A DNA stretch of 64,000 nt, taken from the NCBI GenBank assembly GCA_030620095.1, contig JAUTXW010005191.1, forward strand, positions 62,001-126,000, read 5' to 3'. This DNA comes from Kuschelorhynchus macadamiae. Taxonomy: Eukaryota; Arthropoda; Insecta; Coleoptera; Curculionidae. Of the stretch, positions 38,476 through 51,210 are shown one piece after another. The notes under the pieces were generated by a model, which saw only the letters and a program-made list of their open reading frames with translations, searched no databases and was not told the origin of the DNA. Within the stretch, counting starts at the first letter, position 1. Each line of letters begins with the position of its first letter. A program made the translations under genes and the position numbers.

Positions 38476-39532
38476 TTAATGTTCGAACTGCTTTCCTTCA
38501 GCGACTTGGCGATGCCCAAGCCTATCCGTAAACTCGGAAAAAACATTCTGCAAGTGTTGATGGGTTATATCATGTACTGCATATAAAATTCTGTTTTCTA
38601 GTTCTTCTAGAGTTTGCGGTTTGGTACGACAGACAGCGGTTTTCAAATGACCCCAAAGATAAAAATCTAGGGATGTCAAATCAGGTGATCTAGGGAGCCA
38701 TTCAATGCGTTCTCGTCTACCTATCCATGTTCCAGATAATTTCTAACACGAATGCCAAAATGTGCAGCTACCTCATCTTATTGATATCAAATGATGTTCA
38801 GTAATAGCTGGTTATTGTCTCGATCGGGAAATAAATTATCTAAAGCGGGTATAATTCTGGTATTAAGAAAATCTAAGTAGGAGTTTGCAGGCAAATTTTC
38901 GTGGGAAAAAGGTCCAATTATGTTGTTCCCAATTATTCCTACCCATACATTTAATTTTTGAGGATCTTGCCTATGGTGTTCAATCATCCAATTAGGAATG
39001 TGATCGAACCAATACCTGTAATTATGTCTGTCACAAAGCAAAGAGTGAACGTGGCCTCATCGGAAAATAGAACATGACTCACAAAGTCAGGTTGAATATC
39101 GGTAAGTTTCATCATTTCGTCTATCAGGATCATCTTCTGAGAGTTCCTGGAAAAATCTGACCTTATAAGGACGCAAGTGTTTTAGTTTACTTCACTTACT
39201 TTTTTCCTTCTTACTGATCTTTCGCTGTTAGCGTCTTCGCGGGCAAGTTTTGGAACGGAAGTTCGTGGTTCATCTTGCAGAGCAAGCCAAATATCCAAAG
39301 ACATTTCATCAGTTGTGGCTATTTTTGGACGACCCAATTTTGGCAAGTATTTTATTGTACCTGTGTACCCAAAATTGTGGTAGATTCTATTAGCCGTTTA
39401 TTTAGAAATAGAATCACTTTCACGGACTGTTTCATTAAAAAGATTGGTTGCTTCTTGGAAGGATCTACGTCTATCTCGGTACCTTATCATCATAAACAAA
39501 GTTATGTGTTCTTTTTTCGTTAGCTGGGCCAT
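38476..39532 (-). pseudogene. Mariner-like transposase pseudogene
   Basis: ATG at 39532 opens MAQLTKKEHITLFMMIRY with the N-terminal DNA-binding region (SFQEATNLFNETVRESDS). Decayed frames follow. 39041-38787 gives NWMIEHHRQDPQKLNVWVGI and IIGPFSHENLPANSYLDFLN, the stretch between the first and second catalytic Asp. The second-Asp block is damaged. 38679-38476 gives MTSLDFYLWGHLKTAV after the third-Asp block and the C-terminus HRQVAEGKQFEH. At least four frame breaks. It keeps the FYLWG Trp that is a stop in the 10.2-kb copy. Confidence 0.8.
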
Positions 39533-39860
39533 AGCCACTTCAACAAATGGTAAAAATTTACTGATATAATCGTAAAAAAACAATACTAAAAACTTAATAT
39601 TTTTTATTTAAGTATATAACCTTAGAATTTGAATGTTTGTTTACTTTTTCGTCTTGAAGAAAAACGATATTTTTCTATTAAACTCCTATAATTAAATCCC
39701 CTCTTAGCCTTGTAGAGGGTGACTGAGCCCTATTTTAGTGACTACAGTGAAGTTTTGTGTAGTTGGTGTTAAAATTCAAAGGAAATAATTTAATAACCTA
39801 TGTTGAACACATGTTCCAAATGTTTAAAATTTAATTTTCAAAAGTCTTAAACTAGCAAGA

Positions 39861-40842
39861 TGAACTGTGCAATATGTGAAGTGTGAGTCAAAATAAAAGA
39901 CATTTTCAATTGTGATGGCTGTAAAAACCTAATCTGTAAAGCATGTGGTGATCTTTCTTCGTCAGAGATAAAGGTTTTGGAACTTAAAACAAAAAGAGTA
40001 CTAAAGTTTTATTGCCCTACATGTTTAAAACTAGAAACTTTTAACTTACTACAAGAAGTAATTTAATGGAAAAGACAAAATCATCGAGAGATAAAGATAA
40101 AGATTGCATTCCACACTTAATAATACGTCCAAAAGATGGACAGAACGCAATGAACATAAAAGAAGACATTACAAGAAAAATTAATCCTGCAGATTTAAGG
40201 ATTGGAATTAAGAATGCCAGACTTACAAAAAAGGGAAGTATGATCATTAAATGTTCCTCAAAAGAAGATATTGATAATTTAAGAAAAGCAGCTCAAACCT
40301 CTCTGAATAATCAGTATGAAATAACAACAACAAAAATGATAAGGCCAAGAATAAAAATACCAGGGTATGCAGGAAAGAAATCTGAACCGGAGCTTGAACA
40401 CATTATAAGAAACTCCTGGATTAATGATACTGATGTTCTGAATATTACTTACATTAAACAAAAAAGAAATAAAGAATCAACAATTTATGCTGAATGTTCA
40501 GGTAGGCTATTTCAGAAATTTATGACAAATAAAAGAGTTCATATAGAATGGAATCGATGTCCAGTGTATGAAGAATTGCAGATCTCAAGATGTTTCAACT
40601 GTCAGGAACTTTATCATAAGATCAATAAATGTACGAAGAACAAAGTTTGTGAACACTGTGCAGGTGACCATAGTATAGAGGATTGTCAAAAATTAATAAA
40701 AAAATGTAGCAACTGTATTAAGGCGAACAATAGATATAAAACAAACTATTGTATTACTCATACAGCATCTGACCCAGAATGTCCAACCTACAAATATAAT
40801 ATTGAAATACTTAAAAACAAAATAGACTATAATCATCAATAA
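39861..40842 (+). pseudogene. LINE ORF1 (gag-like), broken near the N-terminus
   Basis: ATG at 39861 starts a PHD-like zinc-finger segment (MNCAICEV, stop, IFNCDGCKNLICKACGDL, then FYCPTCLKLE). It is interrupted by TGA at 39885 and shifted out of frame just before 40066. From 40066, 258 residues are open: a basic RNA-binding region, then Cys/His knuckles near the C-terminus (CFNCQELYHKINKC, CEHCAGDHSIEDC, CSNCIKANN). ORF1 products of this group bind the element RNA. Only two lesions separate it from an intact frame. Confidence 0.8.
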
Positions 40843-40886
40843 TTTTCAATCCTCCACAGGATGAGGTATTACAACAATTGGACATC

Positions 40887-43807
40887 ATGGGGATGGATGA
40901 GCAAGGAAGGCGTATTGACGAAATACAACTAAAAAAAGAAGTTAAACTTGAAAACAAAGTTTTAAATTTACTTCACTTAAATATACGAAGTGCCAAAAAA
41001 AAAATTTGATGAACTTCTCCTATTACTGGAATCCTATGATTTGTTTTATGTAGATATAATTATTTTAGGTGAGTGCTTTCAGTTGATATCTTGTGATTTG
41101 TTTAATATACCTGGGTATACCACACATTACAATAATGGAAATTATAATAAAAATGATGGGATGCTAATTTTTGTCAAAGAAGCAATAACGGTTAATATAA
41201 GGCATATAAAGATGAACTTATCAGGTGCAACAGTCAGTAGAGTTGTTTTTGAGCATTATGGGTTTTTTTTCGGTATTACAGCACTATATAAACCACCACC
41301 TATAAATAATATTCTATTCATAGAAGATCTAAAACAGATATTTGAAGAACATTTGACCAAAAAGTTTTTATTGGGGATATAAACATAAATATCCTGGACA
41401 ATAACAGTTGTTTTGTTAATGAATATTTGACTACTATGGGGCAAAATGGTTTTATTTCATATATAAATGCCGCAACCAGGGTCACCACTGACACATCAAC
41501 GTGCATAGACCATTTATTTGTTAGACAGAAAAGCAGAGTAAATAACTTAAGTTTCAGATCTTTTATCTTAGACACAAACGTAACTGACCATGATCCTATA
41601 ATGTTACATGTTAGTCTTAGCCAAGACATAATGACTGCAGTAAAAACAGAACTGAGCAACAAACAAAGTATTATGATCGTACAGACTATGCCCTTTTTAA
41701 AGACAAAATATTATCATATAATTGGAACCCCATTCTAAACTTACATGATTCTGAGCAGGCTACAAGTCTTTTCGTTGAGAAAATTACACACACTTTATAG
41801 CAAACTATCACAAAATGTATAATAAGAAACAAAAATCCTAAAAAAATAAAAGAATGGATCACAGCCGGATTAATAACGTCAATTCAACATAGAGATAGAC
41901 TTAAAAGAAAATTAAAAGCATCATTTAGCGCCCGAATTGAAGTAGAATACAAAAGATACAGAAACGAACTAAATAAATTACTAAAAAAACAGAAGTACAA
42001 TTATTACAAAAATAAGATTGAGAACAATAAAAATAACTTAAAAAGTATTTATAATATAATAACGGATGCTACAAATGGTATAAAAAAAAAACAAAAAATA
42101 CTGAATATTCATTTCTAGATGAAGAAGATAATAATTTCTCAAATGTTGTTGATATGGCAAACTTTTGTAATAATTATTTTAATAGTATTGGTACTGAAAT
42201 GGCAAATAAAATTAATATCCCACAAAACCCTATCAGCATAACAGACAACATAAAATCTTCCATGTTCTTAATACCAGTCACAGAAAATGAAATAATTCAA
42301 AATATATCACATCTAAAAAATGGTTGCTCCCCGGGGATAGATAGTATTTACACAAAACTGATTAAATTGGTCCACCTAGAAATAGCAAAGCCCTTAACAC
42401 ATATTATAAATCTAATTTTTGAAACAAGTAAAATTCCTTCTTATTTCAAGGAGTTCATTATTGTGCCAATTTTCAAATCAAGGGAAAAAAATTAAATTCA
42501 GAATTATCGACCTATAAGTCTTATAAATAACTTTGCAAAAATTTTTGAAATGTGTCTGAAGCAAAGACTTGTACAATTTTTTAAGAATAACAATGTGATA
42601 TCAGATAAACAATATGGTTTTAGAGAGGGTTTGAGCACGGCTGATGCAATGTATTCTTTAATATCGGAAATTACTAATGACCTAAATAATGATAAAAAAA
42701 ACTATAGCAGTATTTATAGATCTTGCAAAAGCATTTGATACCGTGTCTCATCAGCTGCTCCTTGATGTTTTATATGGGATTCGGGGTAGTGTGTTGGATC
42801 TCTTTGCAGACTATCTCTCAGGCAGAAACCAGTATTTGAGATTAAAAGGAGTACTAAGTAACCCCTTGAAAATAAAAGTAGGAGTGCCCCAGGGTACCAT
42901 CTTGGGACCTATATTATTCATAACATATATAAATTCTTTACTTAACATGACCATAAACGGAAAAATTATATCTTATGCTGATGACACAGTCCTGCTATTT
43001 TGTGGTAATACATGGAATGATGTTAAAGACAGTGTGATGCATGGTATTGTTAAAGTGAAAAATTGGTTGGAATCGTTTAAGTTGTCACTTAATTTATCTA
43101 AAACAAATTACATAGCTTTTTCCTTGACAAATGCAAATAGACCTGATTTTAATTTTATTAAGATAGATAATGATAAGGACAATGACATTAAAGGAACTAC
43201 GAGTGTAAAATATTTAGGAATAAAAATTGATCAGCATTTAAAATGGAAAGAACATATAACTTATCTAACAAAAAAAATTCGTAATCTGATATATAAATTT
43301 TATATTTTACGAGAGTTTCTTTCCACTAAGCTACTAATTATAATTTATAAATCCATTGTAGAATCTTTAATACGGTATGGGCTAATTGTATGGGGTGGAA
43401 CATATAAAAGTAATATTCAGCCTTTATTTGTTATACAAAATACTATTTTAAAAATCATGTTTAAAAGAAATAGACTCTACCCTACCAAACTACTATATGA
43501 TGAAGAATTATGTAATATAAACTGTCTTTATGTACATTCCGTTTGCTCTTATATACAGAAAAATGAAAAATTAAAAAAGTTTGTTTCCCATCAACACCAA
43601 ACCAGAATTAATGTAAATAAACACTTACTTATTCCAATAAACAGAAAGCACATCAATTTAAAGTCTATTAATTATTTGGCACTAAAGTTTTACAATGAAT
43701 TACCAAACGATATAAAAACTCTCAAAAACTGGAAATCATTTAACAAAAAATGTAAATATTTTATTGTAAAGAATTTTCATACTTTTCAGGTAATGATGAA
43801 CAATTAG
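40887..43807 (+). pseudogene. LINE ORF2: endonuclease and reverse transcriptase
   Basis: ATG at 40887. Endonuclease blocks: LNLLHLNIRSAKKK, IIILGECF (expected SE at the catalytic Glu), DGMLIFVKE, then CIDHLFV and TDHDPIMLH with the terminal Asp-His. Reverse transcriptase: NGCSPGIDSIYTKLI, NYRPISLINNFAKIFE, DKQYGFREGLSTADAM, VFIDLAKAFDTVSHQLLLD, KVGVPQGTILGPILF and the catalytic box SYADDTVLLF at 42973-43002. The thumb and C-terminal domain run to TAG at 43805. About six lesions are seen (for example the A10 run at 40995-41004, TAA near 41798, the A-run near 42085, TAA 42493, the A-run near 42700). Several lie in homopolymers, so assembly error is a possible alternative to decay. Confidence 0.85.
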
Positions 43808-44100
43808 AGATAAGAATTGAAATGTGAGTTTAACTTTATACTGTTGGATTTATAACCTTAATTAAGATAATGATACTTCGATGTGTACATAAATATATAC
43901 TTATGCAATATTATAAATAATACAGAGTTTAACATATGGGCACAAACAGATGTTTCCACACCTAGGTCCCATTAAGATAGTATTTAATATTGTAAACAAT
44001 TAGGGAATAGATATTATAATATAATATATTGTTAAAACTGTTTGATAATAAATTGAAATTGAAAATAAATTGAAGTGAAAATAAATTGAAATTTGAAATA

Positions 44101-44910
44101 TAATATTAACGTCGAAAAATATGTAAAAATGTCAACATTTTTTATACTAGTCATGATAATTAAAACGGGTAACATACATGCAACAATAGAATAAGCATGA
44201 ATATTAATTACAAAAAGTAGGTACAAAGTACTTTATATTTTAGACTTTATAATAGACAGGTATTTCCAATACCTGCAGAACAATAAGTAATACCTATTTA
44301 ATCACTTGTGAACTAGTATCATTGGATAGATGGAAAGTGTTAAATTTTCAGATTTCATCTGCCATTATGTCAAAAACAATTGAAGTTACGCAAATGCTTC
44401 GAATTCCAAATTTTCTATACAGAATCTACCCCCTGTGGCAATAGATCACCTTCTAGATCAGATTCCTCAGTTGGTCCAAACAATGTCATTTTCAAAAATT
44501 CTTCTCCTCGAATTCCCCTTCAATTTTTTTTCAGATTGTAGACAATTACCAGGATTCTGAGAGTGATATTACTTGTGGACAGAGAAATCCAATTTTTCTC
44601 TACAGATCACAGTATAGCGATATTTCTCAGACAGAATTTACGCCTAATGAAAATGCAAATTTTTGAACTATTTTCTCGAGAACCATTTTCTTTAAGACCA
44701 AAAACTCCTGAGTAATTATATTTTCATATGACTAATTCGCCGCAAACGGACGGATGCGTAAAACAATCATTATAGCATTAAAAAAAAAACAGAAAGTAGG
44801 GAATCACGCATTACTGTGCCGAAATTAAAATCTTCTGATTTTTGTTTAAACAACTAGTTTGATTGTTGTTAAGTTTTGTTTCTATAATTTTAAGTTAAAA
44901 AATTTAATTA
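44101..44910. other. No gene recognised
   Basis: AT-rich sequence between the LINE and the polymerase remnant. It could contain more decayed polymerase or element sequence, but none is legible. Confidence 0.45.
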
Positions 44911-45223
44911 TAGGCTATGTCCTTGAGGTTAACTTGGAGTACCCCACTGGCTTACATGATGCTCCTAATGAATTTCCCTCTTTGTCCTGAAGATTATAAA
45001 CCGCTCAATTCAAATTGCTCAAAGTTAGTTTCAAAATCGAAAGATAAGGAAAAAGATGTAATTCATTATACACTTTTAAACAGTGCAATTGAACGTAGAT
45101 GAAAAGTATTTGGTGTACATAGTTTTAGGGTTTATTAAGTCACCATGGATAAAACCGTATATTGACCTAAAAACAAAACGCAATGAGCCTAAAAAGGAAT
45201 TCGAAAAAAATAATTATAAGTTG

Positions 45224-45231
45224 GCAAATAA
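45224..45231 (+). repeat. 8-bp target duplication, left copy (hAT-1)
   Basis: GCAAATAA, identical to 51203-51210. Confidence 0.95.
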
Positions 45232-46078
45232 CAGTGGCGTAACTACAGGGTGGCAAGTCGGCGAAATGCCACGGGTCCCAGCCGGGAAGGGGCCCCCAGT
45301 CAGAAGAGAATCTTCAACATTTATTATTACATTAATTAAAAAAAATGTTTTGTCTCTCTTTTATTTATTTATTTAGTAAACCATACAAGTGAAAAAAATA
45401 TTTAAATTTTAATGAATTCGTAAAAAGTTTTAATGAAGTTTTAGGAAGATCGGACATAACACAATAATTAATTATTTCGGTAATATGCGTGGACAAACAT
45501 ACATACTGTTATGTTTATTATGGTTTGAATTTAATTATTTGTATTTATCGAACCAATATACAATATAACCCAAGTTCAGTTCAATACTACTTTTATTTGT
45601 CAACCCGTTACAATAACTGCCGTTGTTAGGCAATACACAAAATATAATAAGAAGTGGTGGCCCCTGTTGTTAGGCAACACACAAACAAATACAATAAGAT
45701 GTGGGTTGCCTAACATTAAACCCTACATCCTACACATACATCCATACTTCCAAAAAAATGTGTGTATCGTTTTCATTTATTATTCGCTTGGCATCTCGGG
45801 GTGTCTAGCCAAAGCTTACTAATACTACTTTGGTCTAGCCGAGAGTAGGTATACTACCCATATAGCAGCAATAAAATTTATGTTGGTAATACAACATGCC
45901 GAATTCCCATGCACGGGAGCACGGGGAATCCCCGATGCAATTTTGGATTTATTTTATTACGCAAGAACTCATTGACATTGGGCAGTTAGCAGTTTTTTGT
46001 TGTAAGTTGTGTCAGAATTGGTTGTTTGTTGCAAGTGAGGATATTATTTAATTAGTTAATTGTGAAGATAGGTTGACA

Positions 46079-49000
46079 ATGTCTACTCGGTAAGTATTTT
46101 ATTGTAAATAATTTATAAGATAATATTTTTAATTTTTAATCTAGCTATAAAAATAATCATTTACATCGTCGTTAGGTCTTGTTGTAGGTATCGTAGTAAC
46201 GTTTGAAATCACAGGTTATTAAATTATAATTTAAAATAATGATTTTATCGCGCATTTGAAAATCAATTCACTATTTTGTTTTGACATTCGTAACCACTAG
46301 AGTGACCCAAAAAAGCTTTTTATTTTTTTTTTAATAAAATTAAAAAATTAGTGCTCTTAATATTAGTATTTAAAGATGATAATTTATAAGTTTTCGTTTC
46401 ACATTTAAGTAACAGGGAAAATTATATTAAATATTGGAATTTTGCTACTACATTTTTAATTGCAAACTACACTGCTCATCATTCGAAACGGTCACCCTAG
46501 GTTTTTACCCTATTTTCAAACCTGTCTATCTTAAAAAGTAATTGACGGATTTTGATGAATCTGAACTTTTTGGAAAGCTTGGTTAATTGACTTTCGATCG
46601 AGCTATCTGGTTATTACGTGGTATCTGTTAAACGAGATATACTGAGCAAAAAATGAAGTGATGTAAAATGCTCCAAAATGTTTGAGTGTCCCGTTTGAAG
46701 TAGACAAATTCGAGTTGATCCTCTGTGCGAATTTTATGATCTAGGACCAAAATACAAAAAAGTAATTTCTGCAATTTGAGAAATTTTCTTTTGTTTCGGC
46801 GATATGATTTTTTTTTCTGATTTTGGACTCTTTTTTAGACACGACCCTGTAATTTTTTTGGTGATAATTATATCGAATTAGTATAACGCTTAGCACTTTA
46901 CTATGAAATATCCCTTTAAAATTTACATATTTGCATTATACAGGATGTCCTCCAAAAATGTGGACAGCAGTTGAAAGCAAAACTTTCGTTTTTCTCATAT
47001 TTTTCCAAAACCACACTTTACTTGACACACTGTGTATAAAGAACTCAGAATTTTGCATGTTTGTTATAATTTTCTGGTTAAATAAAATAGGCTTTTATCT
47101 CGGGACGGTTTTTGAATTTTGTAAATACTGCTCTTTTTAAAGAAGATACAGGGCGAGAAAAAATATGCAAAATATTGAATACTTTATACCGAATGTGATC
47201 AATAAAATTTAGTTTTGGAAAACTTGTGAAAAAATGATAGTTTTACTTTTAGTAGCTCTCCATAAACTTTGGAAATATCCTGTTTGACGCAAACATATAC
47301 AGGGTGTCCCAAATTCGACTGAATACATGGGGATCTGGAAAACCGTAAGAGACACGAAGTCGAGTAAATTATGGAAAACTTGCATAATTGGCGGCTGAAT
47401 TGATTCCCGCTCATAAATTTATGAAATTACGAGTACTTTCGAAAATATTCAAGAAAAGACGAAAATTAAATATTTTTATTTTATTTTTTTCTTATGTTAT
47501 TTACGAAGCAACTATAAAGAAAATTATACTTTATTATTGCCACTTTTTATTCTCTATAAGATGATGTAGGTAATCAAATTTAAAAACCGACGTTTCGTCT
47601 TTGGGGAATTATCATCAACTTAATTTTTTTAAATACGGACCTGGATTTTTTATTAAATTTTTTGCAAGCTCGATCGAAAGTCAATTAACCAAGCTTTCCA
47701 AAAATTACTTTTTCAGATAGACAGATTTGAAAATAGGGTAAAAACCTAGGGTGACCGTTTCGAATAATGAGCAGTGTATTATTTCTAGAGAAAAAACTGA
47801 TACGTGTTGTAAGCTTAAATTAAGTGTTTAAACCCGAAACCCGCACATCAATATCATAAATCTTTTAGACGATACCGGGCGGTTTTTATTTTTGTAACAT
47901 TTTATTTAATAAAATTTTTGATTTCTTTAAAAACGCCGTTTTTAAAGAAAAACGGCACTTTTTTAAGAGGAATCAAGTGTTGAAAGCATATGGTTTTGAC
48001 ATTAGCTTGTATTTTTTTAAAATAAACTACCTTGTGATTTCAAAATAGAATCCTGATTTTTAATATGTATTTTACTATAGACATACTTCTATTTTCACTC
48101 ATTTAAAGTTAAACACTTAATTCCAGTCCATAATACGTGTGCCAGTTTTATTTCTAAGTCTTCTAGAAATAGAAATGTCCTATTAAAAGTATCAAATATG
48201 GACCACCCTGTACAAAGAAGGACTGATTTACATCTTTTAAAGTCAAGCCGTTCAAAAATATTAAGTATTATTAACTTAATATTATTTTCAAATGATTAAT
48301 TTTATTAAAATTTTTATTAAAAAATTACAAATATTTTTAGGGCTGCTTTTTTGGCATTTGTTAGCAATCAGGTTTTTCAATAAATATCAACTAGTATTAT
48401 TACACACTTTTTGTGTTGTTGTTCTAGAAAATATCAGAGTGGAAGTGAAAAACGAAAGCGAAAGCGAAAGAAGGAGTCTGAAGAACAAAAGAAAAAGTTA
48501 CCTAAAATAAGTCAGTACTTCAATCAAGATAGTATAAATGAATCAAATGAACAGCGCGACGGAAAGGCAGAAAATGATGTCGTCATAAATGGCAATATCG
48601 CAGAGCCCGATAAGTAAATATTTAGATTCAGAACCACAACCAGGTACAAGCAAATCTTCAAATAAATCATTTTTGAATATAGAACAATTAAAATCCTTAC
48701 CGTATGTTACTGATAAAGGTAACTTTAAAGAACTCAATGATCAAATAAAACGGTTTGTGATTGAAAACGGACACTGTAAACCAAAAGGTCCCTTTTTAAG
48801 GGATGGTAACAATAGATCTTTCTTGGATAAATATTATTTCACTGTTTCTAAATCTGGCGTAAAGTTAGAACGTACATGGCTGTCCTATTCTCTATTGCTT
48901 CAAAAAGCATATTGTGAACCATGTTGGCTATTCGCAAATACAGCATCTAAAAACATACAAAATATTTGGATGGAAGGATATGATGATTGGAAACATATTG

Positions 49001-50943
49001 TGGAAGCCATAGAAAGACATGAAACATCGAAAGAACATTTGCATTCATGTTTTGTACATCGACAGTGGCAGTTACATGGAACACTAGATGAAGAGCAAGA
49101 GTCCGTTATCAAGAAAGAAAAACATTTTTGGCGCCAAGTACTCAGTAGACTTCTTGATGTTACTTTGACACTTTCAACCTGTAATTTAGCTTTTCGTGGT
49201 CATAAAGAAACGTTATATGGCAACAATTCTGATTCAAAAGGAAATTTTTTGAGCATTGTCGAATTATTAGCCAAATACGATCCTATTTTACAAGAATTGT
49301 TAAGCAAACCTAAGGGCCAGATTAAATACTTAAGTCCAAAAATACAAAATGAGCTCATTGGTGTTCTGGTTCAAAAAGTGAAAAATGCTCTAATAAATGA
49401 AATAGTAAACGCACCATTTTATTCAATTTTATTTGATACTACTCAAGATATTTCCAAAACAGATCAATTGTGTGAACTTTACCGTTACTGTGTAATCGAG
49501 AAAGATGAAAATGGAACTCCAAAGGCGCTCGTAATTAAAGAGTCGTTTTTAGGATTTCATGAGGTTAAGGATCAAACTGCCTTGGCAATGTCCAAACAGA
49601 TAATAAAATCCATAAATGACAAAAGTATTTCTTTAAATAAGTGTCGTGGACAAGGGTACGATGGAGCTAATACCATGAAAGGTACTTATGGCGGAGTTCA
49701 AAAACTTATAAAAGATATAGAGCCAAATGCAGTGTACGTCCATTGTGCTGCTCATAATTTAAATTTGGTAGTAAATGATGCAGTAAAAGAGGTCATAGAA
49801 ATACAAACATTTTTCGAAACTGTGCAACAAATTTATAATTTTTTTGGTCGTAGCATTAAACGATGGAATATATTATCTAGTTTTATATCTGACAACAAAA
49901 CAGAAGAATCACCATCAAATTCAATAACATTAAAAACAATGAATCCAACTAGATGGGCAGGACGCTTTGATGCCATATTTGCTTTAAAAGTTCGGTTTGT
50001 TGATGTTCAAAAAGCGTTAACAAAAACCATTTTAATAAATTCCAAATCAGATGAGAGAAATGAAGCCATCTTGCTAAAGAAGAAGATAGAAAACTACAAT
50101 TTTATTATGTTGCTGGTTTTTCATTGCAAAGTTTTATAAACCATAGACGCGGCTTCTAAAGCGCTTCAATCTAGATCCATCGATCTTTCAAATGCTTCAA
50201 AGCGTTTGCAAGTCTGCCTAGAAGAACTTGAAAGGTATCGACATGAATTTGAAGATTTAAAAACGGAAGCAAATAGTATTGCTGTTAAATGGTCGATAAA
50301 TCCGGAATTTCCCAAAACTCGTCAAAGAAAAGTGAAACGTCATTTTGATGAAATTTGTGAGGATAAACGTCTCCAAAATCCTGAAAGCTTGTTTAAAGTG
50401 AACGTATTCTATCGTGTATTAGACATCATCATCAATCAACTTAGATCTCGTTTCCTTGGGATGAATGAAATTGTTTCCAATTTCAGTGTCTTGCAACCGG
50501 CCACTTTGCAAAATTTGAATGACACTGATTTATTGGAAAAGGCTCTAGCATTTGTCCATCTGTATAAAGAAGATATATCTATCTCTTTTTCCAAGGAAAT
50601 TCTCAGTTTTCGATCCTCTTTTAAACACGAAATAGAAATGTCATCTTCTATAAGAGAACTTGCTGACTTATTAATAATAAAGAATAATTTTATATCTTCA
50701 AGCTTTCCTGAAGTGTGCACTGCATTTTTGTTATTTCTCACTATTCCTGTTACTACAGCTAGTGCCGAGCGATCTTTTTCAAAATTGAAATTGATTAAAA
50801 CTTATTTAAGAAATTCTATGGGACAAGAAAGGTTAAGCAATTTGGCTATTCTATCCATCGAAAATTCTATGGCTCGAAGTTTAAACTTTGATGATGTCAT
50901 TAACACTTTTGCTGAACAGAAAGTCCGAAGAAAGAAATTTTAA
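46079..50943 (+). pseudogene. ZMYM1-like hAT transposase, spliced
   Basis: Predicted exon 1 is 46079-46089 (ATG-TCT-ACT-CG) before a perfect donor GTAAGT. Exon 2 starts at 48428 after CTAG and reads KYQSGSEKRKRKRKKE then KLPKISQYFNQ, the usual basic N-terminus of this family. A frameshift near 48600 leads into the long frame 48589-50943, broken once by TAA at 50137-50139. Domains: a TTF-type zinc-finger-like region with CEPCWLF near 48915; the RNase H-like core with FDTTQDISKTDQL (first Asp), GQGYDGANTMKG (second Asp) and VHCAAHNLNLVV; and the C-terminal dimerisation domain TTASAERSFSKLKLIKTYL near 50753. Only one frameshift and one stop separate it from an intact gene of about 840 codons. 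Confidence 0.9.
46468..47778. mobile_element. Element nested in the hAT-1 intron
   Basis: TACACTGCTCATCATTCGAA at 46468 matches the reverse complement ending at 47778. The inverted repeats continue through GGTCACCCTAGGTTTTTACC to a GACTTTCGATCGAGC block (about 130 bp). TA at both tips points to Tc1/mariner-type insertion. No transposase is visible. It contains TACAGGATGTCC (46939) and TACAGGGTGTCCC (47297) motifs that may be further MITEs. Confidence 0.8.
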
Positions 50944-51202
50944 TATATACCAGGTACCTTTATATTAAAGTAAATTATTAGAAAATGAATTAATTACTAA
51001 TTATAATTATAAAGTTTGTATACTTGTATTATTAGTAGTAAACTCTTAAAAATAAAAGTGTATGATTATTTATGTATTAAGAAATAAAAAATAATATTAT
51101 TGTTAGTCAGCTTCTTTATATTAGGTAGGGAGGAGGGGGGTGGGAAGGGGGGCCCATCAGACGATTTTGCCACGGGCCTCAGACGGTATAGTTACGCCAC
51201 TG

Positions 51203-51210
51203 GCAAATAA
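51203..51210 (+). repeat. 8-bp target duplication, right copy (hAT-1)
   Basis: GCAAATAA directly after GCCACTG. Confidence 0.95.

Larger units (their letters stand above)
39740..44100 (+). mobile_element. CR1/L2-like non-LTR retrotransposon
   Basis: A near full-length LINE: 5' region, ORF1 (39861-40842), ORF2 (40887-43807), then a 3' UTR ending in an AAATAAATTGAA-type simple repeat at 44045-44100, as CR1/L2-group elements do instead of poly(A). The 5' limit is estimated. Clade assignment within the Jockey superfamily is by eye. Confidence 0.8.
45232..51202 (+). mobile_element. hAT transposon 1 (5971 bp)
   Basis: Terminal inverted repeats CAGTGGCGTAACTA at both ends, with further related subterminal G/C-rich sequence (GCCACGGG ... 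GGGGCCCCC). It is bounded by a perfect 8-bp duplication GCAAATAA, the hAT hallmark. Carries a spliced ZMYM1-like transposase gene and, in its intron, another transposon (46468-47778). Confidence 0.95.

Noticed and set aside
40279..40461. Minus-strand ORFs within LINE ORF1/ORF2 (also 41256-41662, 53824-54359)
   Set aside because: Antisense shadows of the retrotransposon proteins.
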